Source of the DNA: Lachnospiraceae bacterium
GTDB lineage: Bacteria; Bacillota; Clostridia; Lachnospirales; Lachnospiraceae
DNA: 64,000 nt
Direction of reading: 5' to 3'
NCBI GenBank assembly: GCA_017480195.1
Contig: JAFVBE010000017.1
Coordinates: forward strand, 1 to 64,000
In this document: one piece after another, positions 8,354 to 16,353 of the stretch
Position numbering within the stretch: position 1 is the stretch's first letter
Layout: every line of letters starts with the position of its first letter
Notes under the pieces: model-generated
Databases searched by the model: none
The model's input: the letters and a program-made list of their open reading frames with translations, nothing else
Told to the model about the DNA's origin: nothing
Program-made: the position numbers and the translations under genes

Positions 8354-8383
8354 ACAAATGAATCTGTAAAAGGGAGGAAGAAT

Positions 8384-9316
8384 ATGTCAAGTGTTATAAG
8401 CTTAAAAAATATCACCAAGACCTATACAGCCAAGAAGAAAAAAGTAAATGTTGTTGATAATGTATCTTTCGACATAGAGGAAGGACATATATACGGACTT
8501 ATCGGACCAAATGGTGCAGGTAAGACTACCATTATGAAGATGATAGGTGGTCTTGTTATGCCGAGTGAGGGAAGTCTGAGTCTGTTCGGAAAGACTGACG
8601 AGAAGGAGCTCGACAGAGTCAGAGACCGTATCAGCTTTATGATAGAGGCTCCTATTATCGAGGGTGGAATGACTGCTAGACAGAATATGGAATTCATACG
8701 CTATATGCGGGGAGTGGCAAGCAAGGAAAGGATTGACGAGGTACTTGAGTTTGTGGGACTTGCCGATACGGGAGATAAACTTGCAAAAAGATTTTCGCTT
8801 GGTATGAAACAGAGACTTGGCATAGGTATGGCGCTGCTTCCTGACCCGGATGTGCTCGTGCTTGATGAGCCGGTAAACGGTCTTGATCCGGAGGGGATAG
8901 CTTATGTAAGACATATCTTAAAGAAACTTTGTGTAGAAGACAAGAAGACAATCCTTATATCGAGCCACCTACTGACTGAGCTTTTCGAGCTGTGTACGGA
9001 TTTTATAATAATCAATGAGGGAAAGCTGATTGAGGAGCTTTCCAAAGAGGAGTTAATCGAACATTCAAGAACATACATATCTCTTAAGACCAATAAGATA
9101 TCTGAGACAGTGGCTTATATCGAAAGTAAGCTTAATATAAATGATTTCAAGGTCAGAGATAATGATGAAATCAGATTATATGACGGAATTGAAGATGTAG
9201 AAAAACTATCCAAATCCATTACAGACGGCGGATTTATCATAACGAGGCTTTCTGAAGAGGGCGAGAGCTTAGAGGAATATTACCTTGAAAAAACAGGTAA
9301 GCAGGTAGAGGATTAG
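8384..9316 (+). CDS. ABC transporter ATP-binding protein
   Basis: A 310-residue nucleotide-binding subunit of the bacitracin/lantibiotic-export (BcrA-like) type. It shows Walker A GPNGAGKTT (about residue 40), signature FSLGMKQRLG, Walker B VLVLDEPVNGLDPEG and the switch His in SSHLL. The ~80-residue C-terminal extension is usual for this group. ATG 8384 has AGGGAGG 8-13 bases upstream. It is 11 bases from the permease gene. With the two-component genes on both sides, the module is the standard arrangement for sensing and removing an envelope-active peptide; the actual substrate is unknown. Confidence 0.92.
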   Translation: MSSVISLKNITKTYTAKKKKVNVVDNVSFDIEEGHIYGLIGPNGAGKTTIMKMIGGLVMPSEGSLSLFGKTDEKELDRVRDRISFMIEAPIIEGGMTARQNMEFIRYMRGVASKERIDEVLEFVGLADTGDKLAKRFSLGMKQRLGIGMALLPDPDVLVLDEPVNGLDPEGIAYVRHILKKLCVEDKKTILISSHLLTELFELCTDFIIINEGKLIEELSKEELIEHSRTYISLKTNKISETVAYIESKLNINDFKVRDNDEIRLYDGIEDVEKLSKSITDGGFIITRLSEEGESLEEYYLEKTGKQVED

Positions 9317-9327
9317 GAGGGATAGCT

Positions 9328-10056
9328 ATGAATAGATTACTTAGAGCAGAATGGTACAGAATGACTAAGACTATGAGATTTTGGCTTATGGCACTTATCT
9401 TGGTTTTATTCGGTGCGGTCGTACCTTTTATTAATGCACCGGAAAATGCAGGAGAATATCTGATAGAGACAGGAGAGGATTCTTCGGTATTACTTATACT
9501 TTTTATAGCTATGTTTGCAGCGGTGCTTACAGCTATGGCATTTGCTAATAGGACAGTTTATTATGAGGTTATGAGCGGCAAAAGACCGATGCAGATTTTA
9601 ACAAGCAAATGTATCGTGATTGGCGGCACAATTACCGGAGTAATGGGGCTTTCCTTTGTTGCGGCGACCGTTATATTCGGCAATGCCAAGGGCTATGGAG
9701 ATGTGGATGATGTAGCAGTAAGGCTGCTTCTATATATTGTCGTATTGTTTCATGCATCTATAATGGGTATTTTGATAGTGACAACATTTAGGAGCGGACT
9801 TGGGGCAGTGATTTGCTATCTTAGATTTATGTTTGTTGATACGCTTATAAGCCTGGTTCTTGAATTTAAATATGAGGATAGTCCGAGCAAATACTTGAAA
9901 TATACCAGATGGCTTTTAATGAGCCAGCCGATGAGTATATTCGGTGAAAAAATATCAGGTGAGCTGGTATATGCCATTCTTTTGAGCTTTTTACTTGAGA
10001 CCTTGCTTTGGGGAGGATTATCATATATATTTATGAAGAAGAGATTGTATAAATAA
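9328..10056 (+). CDS. ABC transporter permease
   Basis: A 242-residue membrane protein with six predicted helices (for example FWLMALILVLFGAVVPF, VLLILFIAMFAAVLTAMAF, ITGVMGLSFVAATVIF, LLYIVVLFHASIMGILIV, and a C-terminal YAILLSFLLETLLWGGLSYIF). The N-terminal LLRAEWYRMTKTMRFWLM is typical of ABC-2 permeases paired with BcrA-like ATPases. GGAGGGATAGCT precedes the ATG. It is co-transcribed with the ATPase and forms its membrane partner. Confidence 0.88.
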   Translation: MNRLLRAEWYRMTKTMRFWLMALILVLFGAVVPFINAPENAGEYLIETGEDSSVLLILFIAMFAAVLTAMAFANRTVYYEVMSGKRPMQILTSKCIVIGGTITGVMGLSFVAATVIFGNAKGYGDVDDVAVRLLLYIVVLFHASIMGILIVTTFRSGLGAVICYLRFMFVDTLISLVLEFKYEDSPSKYLKYTRWLLMSQPMSIFGEKISGELVYAILLSFLLETLLWGGLSYIFMKKRLYK

Positions 10057-10130
10057 TCTAAGGTTAAGGCCGGATGCCTAATGGCAAGTCTGATATAGTG
10101 GCAGGATTGATTTAACCGGAAAGTCGGATT

Positions 10131-11042
10131 ATGGAAAAGATTTTGATAATAATATGCTCCCTGCTTGTGTTGATATGTATCATCCTTACTATAAGGATTG
10201 GTATTCTTAAAAAAGAGATGCGGGACATAACGGTTCAAATTAAAGAGAAACAGAAAAACGAAAAGAATCAGCCGGTTACGGTTGGTTCTTTTGGTGCGTC
10301 AAGCGTTGACCTTGCAAATGCGATAAATGATTATGTAAGTGAGCTTGAAGGCAAGCTTAAGGAATACGCAGCAGACAGGGAGCATTTGCAGAGGATAATC
10401 GCAGGTATTTCGCATGATTTCAGAACGCCGCTTACATCTGTAGACGGCTATCTGCAATTAATTAATAAGTCTGATGAGCTTTCCGACAAGGAGAAGGAAT
10501 ATCTTAATGTGGTTATAAATAAGGTTAAATTCCTTAGAGAACTTTCCGATGATTTTCTTGATTTATCCATTGTTGAAAATAACGAGTCCGTAGAGAAAAA
10601 CGAGATATCACTTATTCCTTTTATAAGCGAGATAATTCTTGAACAGAATGAGTGGATTGAGGCAAGAGGTATTAAAGCTGATTTTTCCATACCGGAAAAG
10701 GATATAAAGCTTGCTGCAAATGAGCACGATTTACGAAGAATATTGGAGAATATATTTTCAAATTCGAGAAAGTATGCGGAGAATTGGCTTAAGCTTTCAA
10801 TTGTTGATGAGCATGATGAGAATGTGTTAAGGATAATATTTGAAAATGATGTTGCAGACGGCAATGAAATAGATATAGATGAGATATTTGAGCCATTCGT
10901 GCGCTCAAAGGATAGACATGGTGAAGGAAGCGGGCTCGGACTTTATGTTGTGAAAAGACTTTGTGATAAGCTTGGATATGATGTGGAGGCTTCTTTTAAA
11001 AATAAGATATTTAGATTGGAATTATTGATAAAATCCAATTGA
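10131..11042 (+). CDS. Short sensor histidine kinase
   Basis: A 303-residue kinase with only one N-terminal membrane helix (residues about 3-24) and a charged linker; there is no extracytoplasmic sensor domain. The HisKA box is GISHDFRTPLTSVDGYLQL with phospho-acceptor His95. The catalytic domain has the N box (LENIFSNSRKYAENW), IDEIFEPFVRS and the G box HGEGSGLGLYVVKRL. Kinases without a sensor domain beside ABC exporters usually take their signal from the membrane or the transporter itself. Its partner regulator is encoded before the transporter genes. Confidence 0.9.
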   Translation: MEKILIIICSLLVLICIILTIRIGILKKEMRDITVQIKEKQKNEKNQPVTVGSFGASSVDLANAINDYVSELEGKLKEYAADREHLQRIIAGISHDFRTPLTSVDGYLQLINKSDELSDKEKEYLNVVINKVKFLRELSDDFLDLSIVENNESVEKNEISLIPFISEIILEQNEWIEARGIKADFSIPEKDIKLAANEHDLRRILENIFSNSRKYAENWLKLSIVDEHDENVLRIIFENDVADGNEIDIDEIFEPFVRSKDRHGEGSGLGLYVVKRLCDKLGYDVEASFKNKIFRLELLIKSN

Positions 11043-11105
11043 CAAAGTGCATATCATGATATATTTTTAGCAAAAAGATAATAGATAAATCAGAAAGGCA
11101 TATTT

Positions 11106-11600
11106 ATGAAAAATAAAAACAATTCATTGCTATACGGCATAGTAGTCGTGGTTATAGTTGTAGTATCTGTATTTGCAAGGCTTGTGGGCGGTAGTGATAA
11201 TTCATCGGATAACGACACGACAAGTCAGACAACAGAGATAACTGTGACGGAGAAAGGAACTGAAGAAATCACAGAGGGAAAAAATGCATCCGAGGTGACG
11301 GAAGAAGCTTCCACCGAGATAGAAGATGACCGTCCACTTACATTCAGAAACTCGTACAGACTTGATGAGCATTATGAGAAGCATGGTATAGAGATGGGCT
11401 TTGCGTCGGCGGCTGAATATGAGGCGGCAGCAAAAAAGGTTGTGCTAAATCCTGACTCACTTCATAAGATAGAAGCTGAGGATGGGGATGATGTGTATTA
11501 CCTTGAGGAGACTAACGAATTCGTGATTGTCTCTACGGATGGGTACATAAGGACATATTTTAATCCCTCAGGCGGCATAGATTATTATAACAGGCAGTAA
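11106..11600 (+). CDS. Secreted protein with BECR/toxin-like C-terminal domain
   Basis: A 164-residue protein. Residues about 8-27 form a signal or anchor helix (LLYGIVVVVIVVVSVFARLVGG), residues 30-75 are a Thr/Glu-rich linker, and residues 78-164 are a compact domain. The domain pattern (LDEHYEKHGIEMGFAS..EYEAAA...DGDDVYYLEETNEFVIVSTDGYIRTYF.P) resembles toxin domains of the barnase/EndoU/colicin-like RNase superfamily: an N-terminal His-Lys-His cluster and a late Thr-Tyr-Phe strand. That assignment rests on pattern memory. No dedicated immunity gene is recognised next door. Follows the kinase by 63 bases. Confidence 0.5.
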   Translation: MKNKNNSLLYGIVVVVIVVVSVFARLVGGSDNSSDNDTTSQTTEITVTEKGTEEITEGKNASEVTEEASTEIEDDRPLTFRNSYRLDEHYEKHGIEMGFASAAEYEAAAKKVVLNPDSLHKIEAEDGDDVYYLEETNEFVIVSTDGYIRTYFNPSGGIDYYNRQ

Positions 11601-11656
11601 TAAATGCCTTTTATTAACACTTTTAATAAAAAATGCATACTCTTATCAGATATTTC

Positions 11657-11685
11657 TTGAAAAGAAAGCAAAAATATTATATTAT
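11657..11685 (+). promoter_or_regulatory. Promoter of the DHH gene
   Basis: TTGAAA (11657-11662), a 17 bp spacer and TATTAT (11680-11685) match a sigma-A promoter about 60 bases before the DHH start codon. An overlapping TATATT gives an alternative -10. An AT-rich inverted repeat at 11612-11634 (TTTATTAA...TTAATAAA) may end the preceding transcript. Confidence 0.45.
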
Positions 11686-11741
11686 AGGAATAGGTTGACG
11701 AAAAATAACTAATTGTTAAAGACGATTAAGGGGGATATACA

Positions 11742-12680
11742 ATGAGATTAATTACGCGTTCTGACTTTGACGGTTTGGCTTGTGGAGCACTTCTTAAGGA
11801 AGCCGGCATTATAGATAGCTGGAAGTTTGCACATCCAAAGGATTTACAGGATGGACTGATACCTGTTGATGAGAATGACTGCCTTGCAAATGTTCCGTTT
11901 GTAGAGGGCTGTGGTCTGTGGTTTGACCACCATTCAAGTGAGTTTGAGAGAAATCAGCTTGAGGGCAAATATAAGGGAGAGAGCAGAGTTACTCCTTCGT
12001 GTGCAAGAATTATATATGAGTATTATGGTGGTGCCGAAAAGTTTTCACATCTTGATGAGATGATGGAAGCAGTTGATAAGGTAGATTCGGGTAACCTTAC
12101 GATAGACGAGGTACTTAATCCTACCGGATGGATATTGATAGGATTTTTGATGGATCCAAGAACCGGTCTTGGAAGATGGCGTCAGTTTACAATTCCTAAT
12201 TACAAGCTTATGGAAGAGCTTATAGATGCCTGCAGAACCATGACTACAGAGGAGATACTTGATCTTCCTGATGTTAAGGAAAGAATTGAAGTATATAACG
12301 AGCAGACAGCTAAGTTCAAGGAGATGGTTACTGCTCATACAAGAGTTGAAAAGGATGTAATAATCTCAGATTTAAGAGGTGTTGATCCTATATATACAGG
12401 TAACAGATTTATGATTTACAGTATGTATCCTGAACAGAATATATCTGTATGGATTGTAAATGGCAAGGGTGGCTTGGGCTGTTCGGCAGCAGTAGGCTAT
12501 AGTATACTTAATAAGACATCACATGTAGATGTAGGAAGTCTTATGCTCAAGTATGGCGGCGGCGGACATAAGAAGGTTGGTACCTGCCAGTTCAACGATG
12601 AGGAAATGGACGAGAAGCTTGAGAAGCTTATTGATGAGATAGTAAATTATGATAAGTATTATCCACAACAGGCTGACTAA
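11742..12680 (+). CDS. DHH family phosphoesterase
   Basis: A 312-residue DHH/DHHA1 protein. The N-terminal domain has RSDFDGLACG and WFDHHSSEF, supplying the metal-binding Asp and His residues. The C-terminal DHHA1 substrate domain ends in GGGGHKKVGTCQF. Members act on small phosphodiesters or polyphosphate (exopolyphosphatase, oligoribonuclease, cyclic dinucleotide hydrolases). The DFDGLA start resembles the exopolyphosphatase-like group, but the substrate cannot be fixed from sequence. AAGGGGGATATACA precedes the ATG. A clear terminator follows, so it is monocistronic. Confidence 0.85.
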   Translation: MRLITRSDFDGLACGALLKEAGIIDSWKFAHPKDLQDGLIPVDENDCLANVPFVEGCGLWFDHHSSEFERNQLEGKYKGESRVTPSCARIIYEYYGGAEKFSHLDEMMEAVDKVDSGNLTIDEVLNPTGWILIGFLMDPRTGLGRWRQFTIPNYKLMEELIDACRTMTTEEILDLPDVKERIEVYNEQTAKFKEMVTAHTRVEKDVIISDLRGVDPIYTGNRFMIYSMYPEQNISVWIVNGKGGLGCSAAVGYSILNKTSHVDVGSLMLKYGGGGHKKVGTCQFNDEEMDEKLEKLIDEIVNYDKYYPQQAD

Positions 12681-12705
12681 CAGATAGATATTGTTAAATA
12701 AAAAG

Positions 12706-12748
12706 ATGCTTTTGCAGACAGATAAATGTTTTGCAAAAGCATTTTTTT
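12706..12748 (+). terminator. Intrinsic terminator of the DHH gene
   Basis: ATGCTTTTGCA (12706-12716) pairs perfectly with TGCAAAAGCAT (12732-12742) over 11 bp, followed by a run of seven T. It lies 26 bases after the DHH stop codon. Confidence 0.9.
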
Positions 12749-12842
12749 ATAAAAAAAAAATCGATGTGCGCGTAAGCCTCTGTTTTAGAGCGTTAAAGAG
12801 GGGCTTTGTAAACTTAAGTTAACATTGGTTCGTTTTTTGGTC

Positions 12843-12871
12843 TTTACTTTGATTTTTTATGATGTTATATT
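12843..12871 (+). promoter_or_regulatory. Tad operon promoter and leader
   Basis: TTTACT (12843-12848), 17 bp, TATATT (12866-12871) is a sound sigma-A promoter in the 277-base gap before the Tad genes. The same gap holds a GCCTC/GAGGGGC hairpin at 12773-12805 upstream of the promoter. Inside the leader there are a GTAGCT/AGCTAC hairpin (about 12877-12895) and AGATATATCT followed by T6, which could act as a weak attenuator. No riboswitch class was recognised. Confidence 0.5.
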
Positions 12872-12978
12872 CTACTTGTAGCTAAGATAAAGCTACATCA
12901 TAATTTCCTTATATTAAGGATAGATATATCTAATTTTTTCAGCTGAAGAATTTAATATTGAAAAAGGAGGCAGATATT

Positions 12979-13446
12979 ATTGTAGATATTACTGTTTGTA
13001 TTTTGTGTACCCTTTTGGCTTTTTTTGCAATGATATATGATTTACGAACCTATAAGATACCGAATGTTTTATGTGTTATTGGGATATTATCAGGAATTGT
13101 TTTCAATATAATTTTTCATGGCTTTTCAAGTGTTAAGAACAGTCTGACCGGAATCGTCTGTCCGATAGGTATTCTCTTTATATTTTTCTGCTTAAGAATA
13201 ATAGGTGCGGGAGATATAAAGCTTTTGTCAGCTATTGGTGCTTTTATTTCTTTTGGTGTAATTAAGATAATTATCATTACATTTGTCATAGCTGGAACTT
13301 ATGCGTTTGTGTATGTAATTGTCAAATTACTAAGGAGGTTGGCAGACAAGGATAAGAAATCAAAATATACATTTTCGCGTATGCATCTATCAGTTTCTAT
13401 ATTCACAGCATTGGTCGTCTATACAATATCTGAGTTATGTATATGA
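12979..13446 (+). CDS. A24 family prepilin peptidase (TadV/CpaA-like)
   Basis: A membrane aspartyl protease of about 155 residues that removes the leader of the Flp pilin. Two catalytic Asp motifs are present: MIYDLRTYKIPN near the N-terminus and GAGDIKLLSAIG near residue 75. It has about five hydrophobic helices. The start is uncertain. The only good ribosome binding site is AAAAAGGAGG (12961-12970), which points to ATT at 12979, 8 bases later. A TTG at 12958 is in frame but has no ribosome binding site before it. First gene of the Tad operon. Confidence 0.85.
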   Translation: MVDITVCILCTLLAFFAMIYDLRTYKIPNVLCVIGILSGIVFNIIFHGFSSVKNSLTGIVCPIGILFIFFCLRIIGAGDIKLLSAIGAFISFGVIKIIIITFVIAGTYAFVYVIVKLLRRLADKDKKSKYTFSRMHLSVSIFTALVVYTISELCI

Positions 13447-13462
13447 GATTTGGAGGCTTTTT

Positions 13463-14371
13463 ATGAATGAATATAAGGTAGGTATCTGTGATAGCGATAC
13501 ATATTATGTAATGGGGTTTATGGAATATGTGAACCTAAATAAGAGTATTCCAATTAAGGTTTTTGCTTTTTCAAATCCTGATTCTATAGAGGATTATATC
13601 AGGAAGGATAAGCTTGATATGCTTCTGCTGGACGAGAAGCTTGAATATAAGAATACATCGGTTTTGATTTCTGAGCTTACGGAGGTCAGGGAAAATGGTG
13701 CAAAGAACGGAAAAATATACAAGTACCAAAGCGTTGATAATATATCTGATATTGTCCTTAAAATACTTGATACCCAAAGGCTTCATATTAAGAATGGTAA
13801 TTATGTATATGGAATTTATTCCCCTCTTGGCAGATGTGGGAAGACAAGCCTTGCAAAAGGAATATGTAATTACTATAAGGAAAGTTTCTATATCGGCTTT
13901 GAAACTTACGCGAGTGGAATGCCTGAGGATATAAAGACATATAGAACACTTTATGAGCATTTTATGTATTATCTGATAGGTAAGAATATCCGCATAAACG
14001 AAGTGATAGATAAGCTGGCATTTATTAATGGATATAGGTCGTTTATCGCGCTTGATTACATGGATCTTAAGAATGTAAGTATGGAAAATATAAGATGGCT
14101 TACTGATACATTGCGATACTCATATGGATATCGCAGAATCGTATATGATATCAACGCAGGGATTATGAATATGAATGTGCTGCTTGAAATGGATAAAATC
14201 TATGTGCCTGTTTTAAGGGACAGAACATCTGTAGAAAAGCTTAATCGATTTAAAAAGATGGTAGCAGACGAGTTTGTCGAATTAGTTCCAAAGGTCAATT
14301 ATATCGAGGTTCCCGAAGCAGACCGGGATAGCAGTAAAATTAGAGAATTAATTGTGAAAGGGGATATATAG
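13463..14371 (+). CDS. TadZ/CpaE-like pilus localisation ATPase
   Basis: A 302-residue protein. Residues 1-105 look like a degenerate receiver domain (VGICDSDTYYVMGFMEYV...MLLLDEKLE). Residues 115-302 are a MinD/ParA-like P-loop domain with a deviant Walker A, SPLGRCGKTSL (about 120-130), in which a conserved Gly/Lys position is changed. TadZ proteins place the Tad machinery at a pole and often have atypical P-loops. The gene is preceded by a 17-base gap and overlaps the next start by one base. Confidence 0.8.
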   Translation: MNEYKVGICDSDTYYVMGFMEYVNLNKSIPIKVFAFSNPDSIEDYIRKDKLDMLLLDEKLEYKNTSVLISELTEVRENGAKNGKIYKYQSVDNISDIVLKILDTQRLHIKNGNYVYGIYSPLGRCGKTSLAKGICNYYKESFYIGFETYASGMPEDIKTYRTLYEHFMYYLIGKNIRINEVIDKLAFINGYRSFIALDYMDLKNVSMENIRWLTDTLRYSYGYRRIVYDINAGIMNMNVLLEMDKIYVPVLRDRTSVEKLNRFKKMVADEFVELVPKVNYIEVPEADRDSSKIRELIVKGDI

Positions 14372-15624
14372 TGCTGCAGGGTGAGGATATAAAGGAGAGG
14401 CTTAAGACAAGGATAATATCTGAAATTGATTTGAGTGTAGAACCCGATGATAGTGATATAGGACAGATAATTGATAAATGCATATTATCTGAGGCTGAGA
14501 ATGTGTATATGTCACTTGGCGAGAAGCTGCAATTAAAAACCGAGCTTTTCAATTCCTTCAGAAGACTGGATATATTGACGGAGTACCTTGATGAAGAGGA
14601 TATTACGGAGATTATGGTAAATGGATATGACACGATTTTTCTGGAGAAAAGCGGACATATCATAAGGGCTCCTAAGGCATTTGACTCTGAGGAAAAATTA
14701 AAGTCCGTCATACAGCAGATTGTAGCGGATTGTAACAGACGCATAAATGAAGCTAATCCGATAGTTGATGCGAGGCTTTCTGATGGCTCAAGAGTAAATA
14801 TTGTCATGTATCCGGTATCATTAAGCGGCCCTGTTGTTACTATAAGAAAATTTCCAAAAGAAGTGATGTCACTGGATAAGCTTGTGGCAGTTGGCACATT
14901 GGATAAAGGCGTTGCAGAACTTTTAAAGCTGCTAATTAGGGCAAGATATAATATCTTTATATCGGGTGGAACGGGTTCAGGTAAGACAACCTTTCTTAAT
15001 GCACTTTCGGCATTTATTCCTGAGGATGAGAGAATTATAACAATCGAGGATGCGGCAGAGCTGCAGATAAGAGAAATTCCCAACCTGATAAGTCTTGAAG
15101 CAAGGAATGCCAATGTAGAGGGAGAAAATGAGATAAGTATCAGGAATTTAATTAAGACAAGCCTTAGGATGAGACCGGACAGAATTATTGTGGGAGAGGT
15201 AAGGGATATGGCTGCAATTGATATGTTGCAGGCTATGAACACCGGTCATGATGGATCACTATCGACCGGGCACGCAAACTCCGCTAAGGATATGTTGTCC
15301 CGACTTGAGACTATGGTACTGATGGGAATGGATATTCCGCTTCCGGCAGTCAAAAAACAGATAGCCTCCGCGGTGGATATAATCATACATCTTGGAAGAC
15401 TTAGGGACAAGAGCAGGAGGGTATTAGAGATATGTGAGGTTACGGAGGTAGATATGAATTATGGTGATATAAAGATTAATACATTATTTGAATTTACTGA
15501 GACATGTGAGGAAGAAGGAAGAGTTAAGGGCTTTTTACGAAAGATGAACGATCTGATTAATATACAGAAGCTTATGAATGCAGGGCTTTATGATATTTAT
15601 AAGGAGATAAACAGTGGATTATAA
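14371..15624 (+). CDS. tadA: TadA/CpaF secretion ATPase
   Basis: A 417-residue hexameric ATPase that drives Flp pilus assembly. Visible features are the N-terminal CpaF region (DITEIMVNGYDTIFLEKSG), Walker A GGTGSGKTTF (about 199-208), the Asp box RIITIEDAAELQI, Walker B RPDRIIVGEVRD and the His box GHDGSLSTGHAN. It starts with GTG at 14371, overlapping the TadZ stop by one base, which suggests translational coupling. It is the engine for the two membrane proteins that follow. Confidence 0.95.
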   Translation: MLQGEDIKERLKTRIISEIDLSVEPDDSDIGQIIDKCILSEAENVYMSLGEKLQLKTELFNSFRRLDILTEYLDEEDITEIMVNGYDTIFLEKSGHIIRAPKAFDSEEKLKSVIQQIVADCNRRINEANPIVDARLSDGSRVNIVMYPVSLSGPVVTIRKFPKEVMSLDKLVAVGTLDKGVAELLKLLIRARYNIFISGGTGSGKTTFLNALSAFIPEDERIITIEDAAELQIREIPNLISLEARNANVEGENEISIRNLIKTSLRMRPDRIIVGEVRDMAAIDMLQAMNTGHDGSLSTGHANSAKDMLSRLETMVLMGMDIPLPAVKKQIASAVDIIIHLGRLRDKSRRVLEICEVTEVDMNYGDIKINTLFEFTETCEEEGRVKGFLRKMNDLINIQKLMNAGLYDIYKEINSGL

Positions 15625-16351
15625 GAAGTATAAACCGACGAAGAAATGGGTAATAAGCGAGGTGGTTAAGATATGTGCTTTATCATTAGGAACAGGCTAT
15701 ATATTCTTTGAAAGCCTGATATGGTCGCTGGTTGTTCTGCCATTCGGGATAATCGTATGGAAGAAGGATATAGAGTCATATATTGCTAAGCGTAAGAAGA
15801 TGCTGACTAAGGAATTCAGAGAGATGATAGTTGTCCTGTCGGGAAATCTTAATGCCGGCTATTCTCTTGAGAGAGCATTTGCGGTTACCTATGGTGATAT
15901 GAGAAAAAGTGGTGAGGAATATCAATACATATTGTCAGAGCTTAAGGTGATTATTAACGGAATCGAATGTAACAGGAGAGCTGAGGATATGCTCTTAGAC
16001 CTTGGCACAAGAAGTGATGTGAGGGATATCCTTGATTTTGCAAGGCTTATCGTATCAACCAAGATTTATGGCGGGAATATCGTGTCAATTATCAGACAGA
16101 CTGCAGGTAATATTGCCGAGAAGCATATGGTAGAGGAGGAGATAAACACAATTATTGCCTCTAAGAAGCTTGAGGGACGAATTATGCTTATGATGCCATT
16201 TTTAATAATCATATATATGAAGCTGACTAATTCCGGTTATATGGACATTATGTACCGAACTGCGCTTGGCAACATCGTAATGTGTATAAGTCTTATATTC
16301 ATTATATTATCAGGATTTTTGATTAATAAAATTGTGAAAATTGAGGTGTAA
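15614..16351 (+). CDS. tadB: TadB-like type II/IV secretion membrane protein
   Basis: A 245-residue inner-membrane platform protein. One hydrophobic region sits near the N-terminus (LSLGTGYIFFESLIWSLVVLPFGIIVW), followed by the cytoplasmic T2SSF domain (LSGNLNAGYSLERAFAVTYGDM... with the conserved ARLIVSTKIYGGN) and two C-terminal helices. It overlaps tadA by 11 bases. With TadC it forms the membrane rotor or scaffold acted on by TadA. Confidence 0.88.
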   Translation: MDYKKYKPTKKWVISEVVKICALSLGTGYIFFESLIWSLVVLPFGIIVWKKDIESYIAKRKKMLTKEFREMIVVLSGNLNAGYSLERAFAVTYGDMRKSGEEYQYILSELKVIINGIECNRRAEDMLLDLGTRSDVRDILDFARLIVSTKIYGGNIVSIIRQTAGNIAEKHMVEEEINTIIASKKLEGRIMLMMPFLIIIYMKLTNSGYMDIMYRTALGNIVMCISLIFIILSGFLINKIVKIEV

Positions 16352-16353
16352 AA

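Noticed and set aside
11612-11634. Terminator after the secreted toxin-like protein
   Set aside because: TTTATTAA/TTAATAAA is purely A-T and short; it is too weak to list as a terminator.
12776-12800. GTTTTAGAGC in the Tad leader, as in Cas9 repeats
   Set aside because: Single occurrence inside a local hairpin, no repeats, no cas genes.
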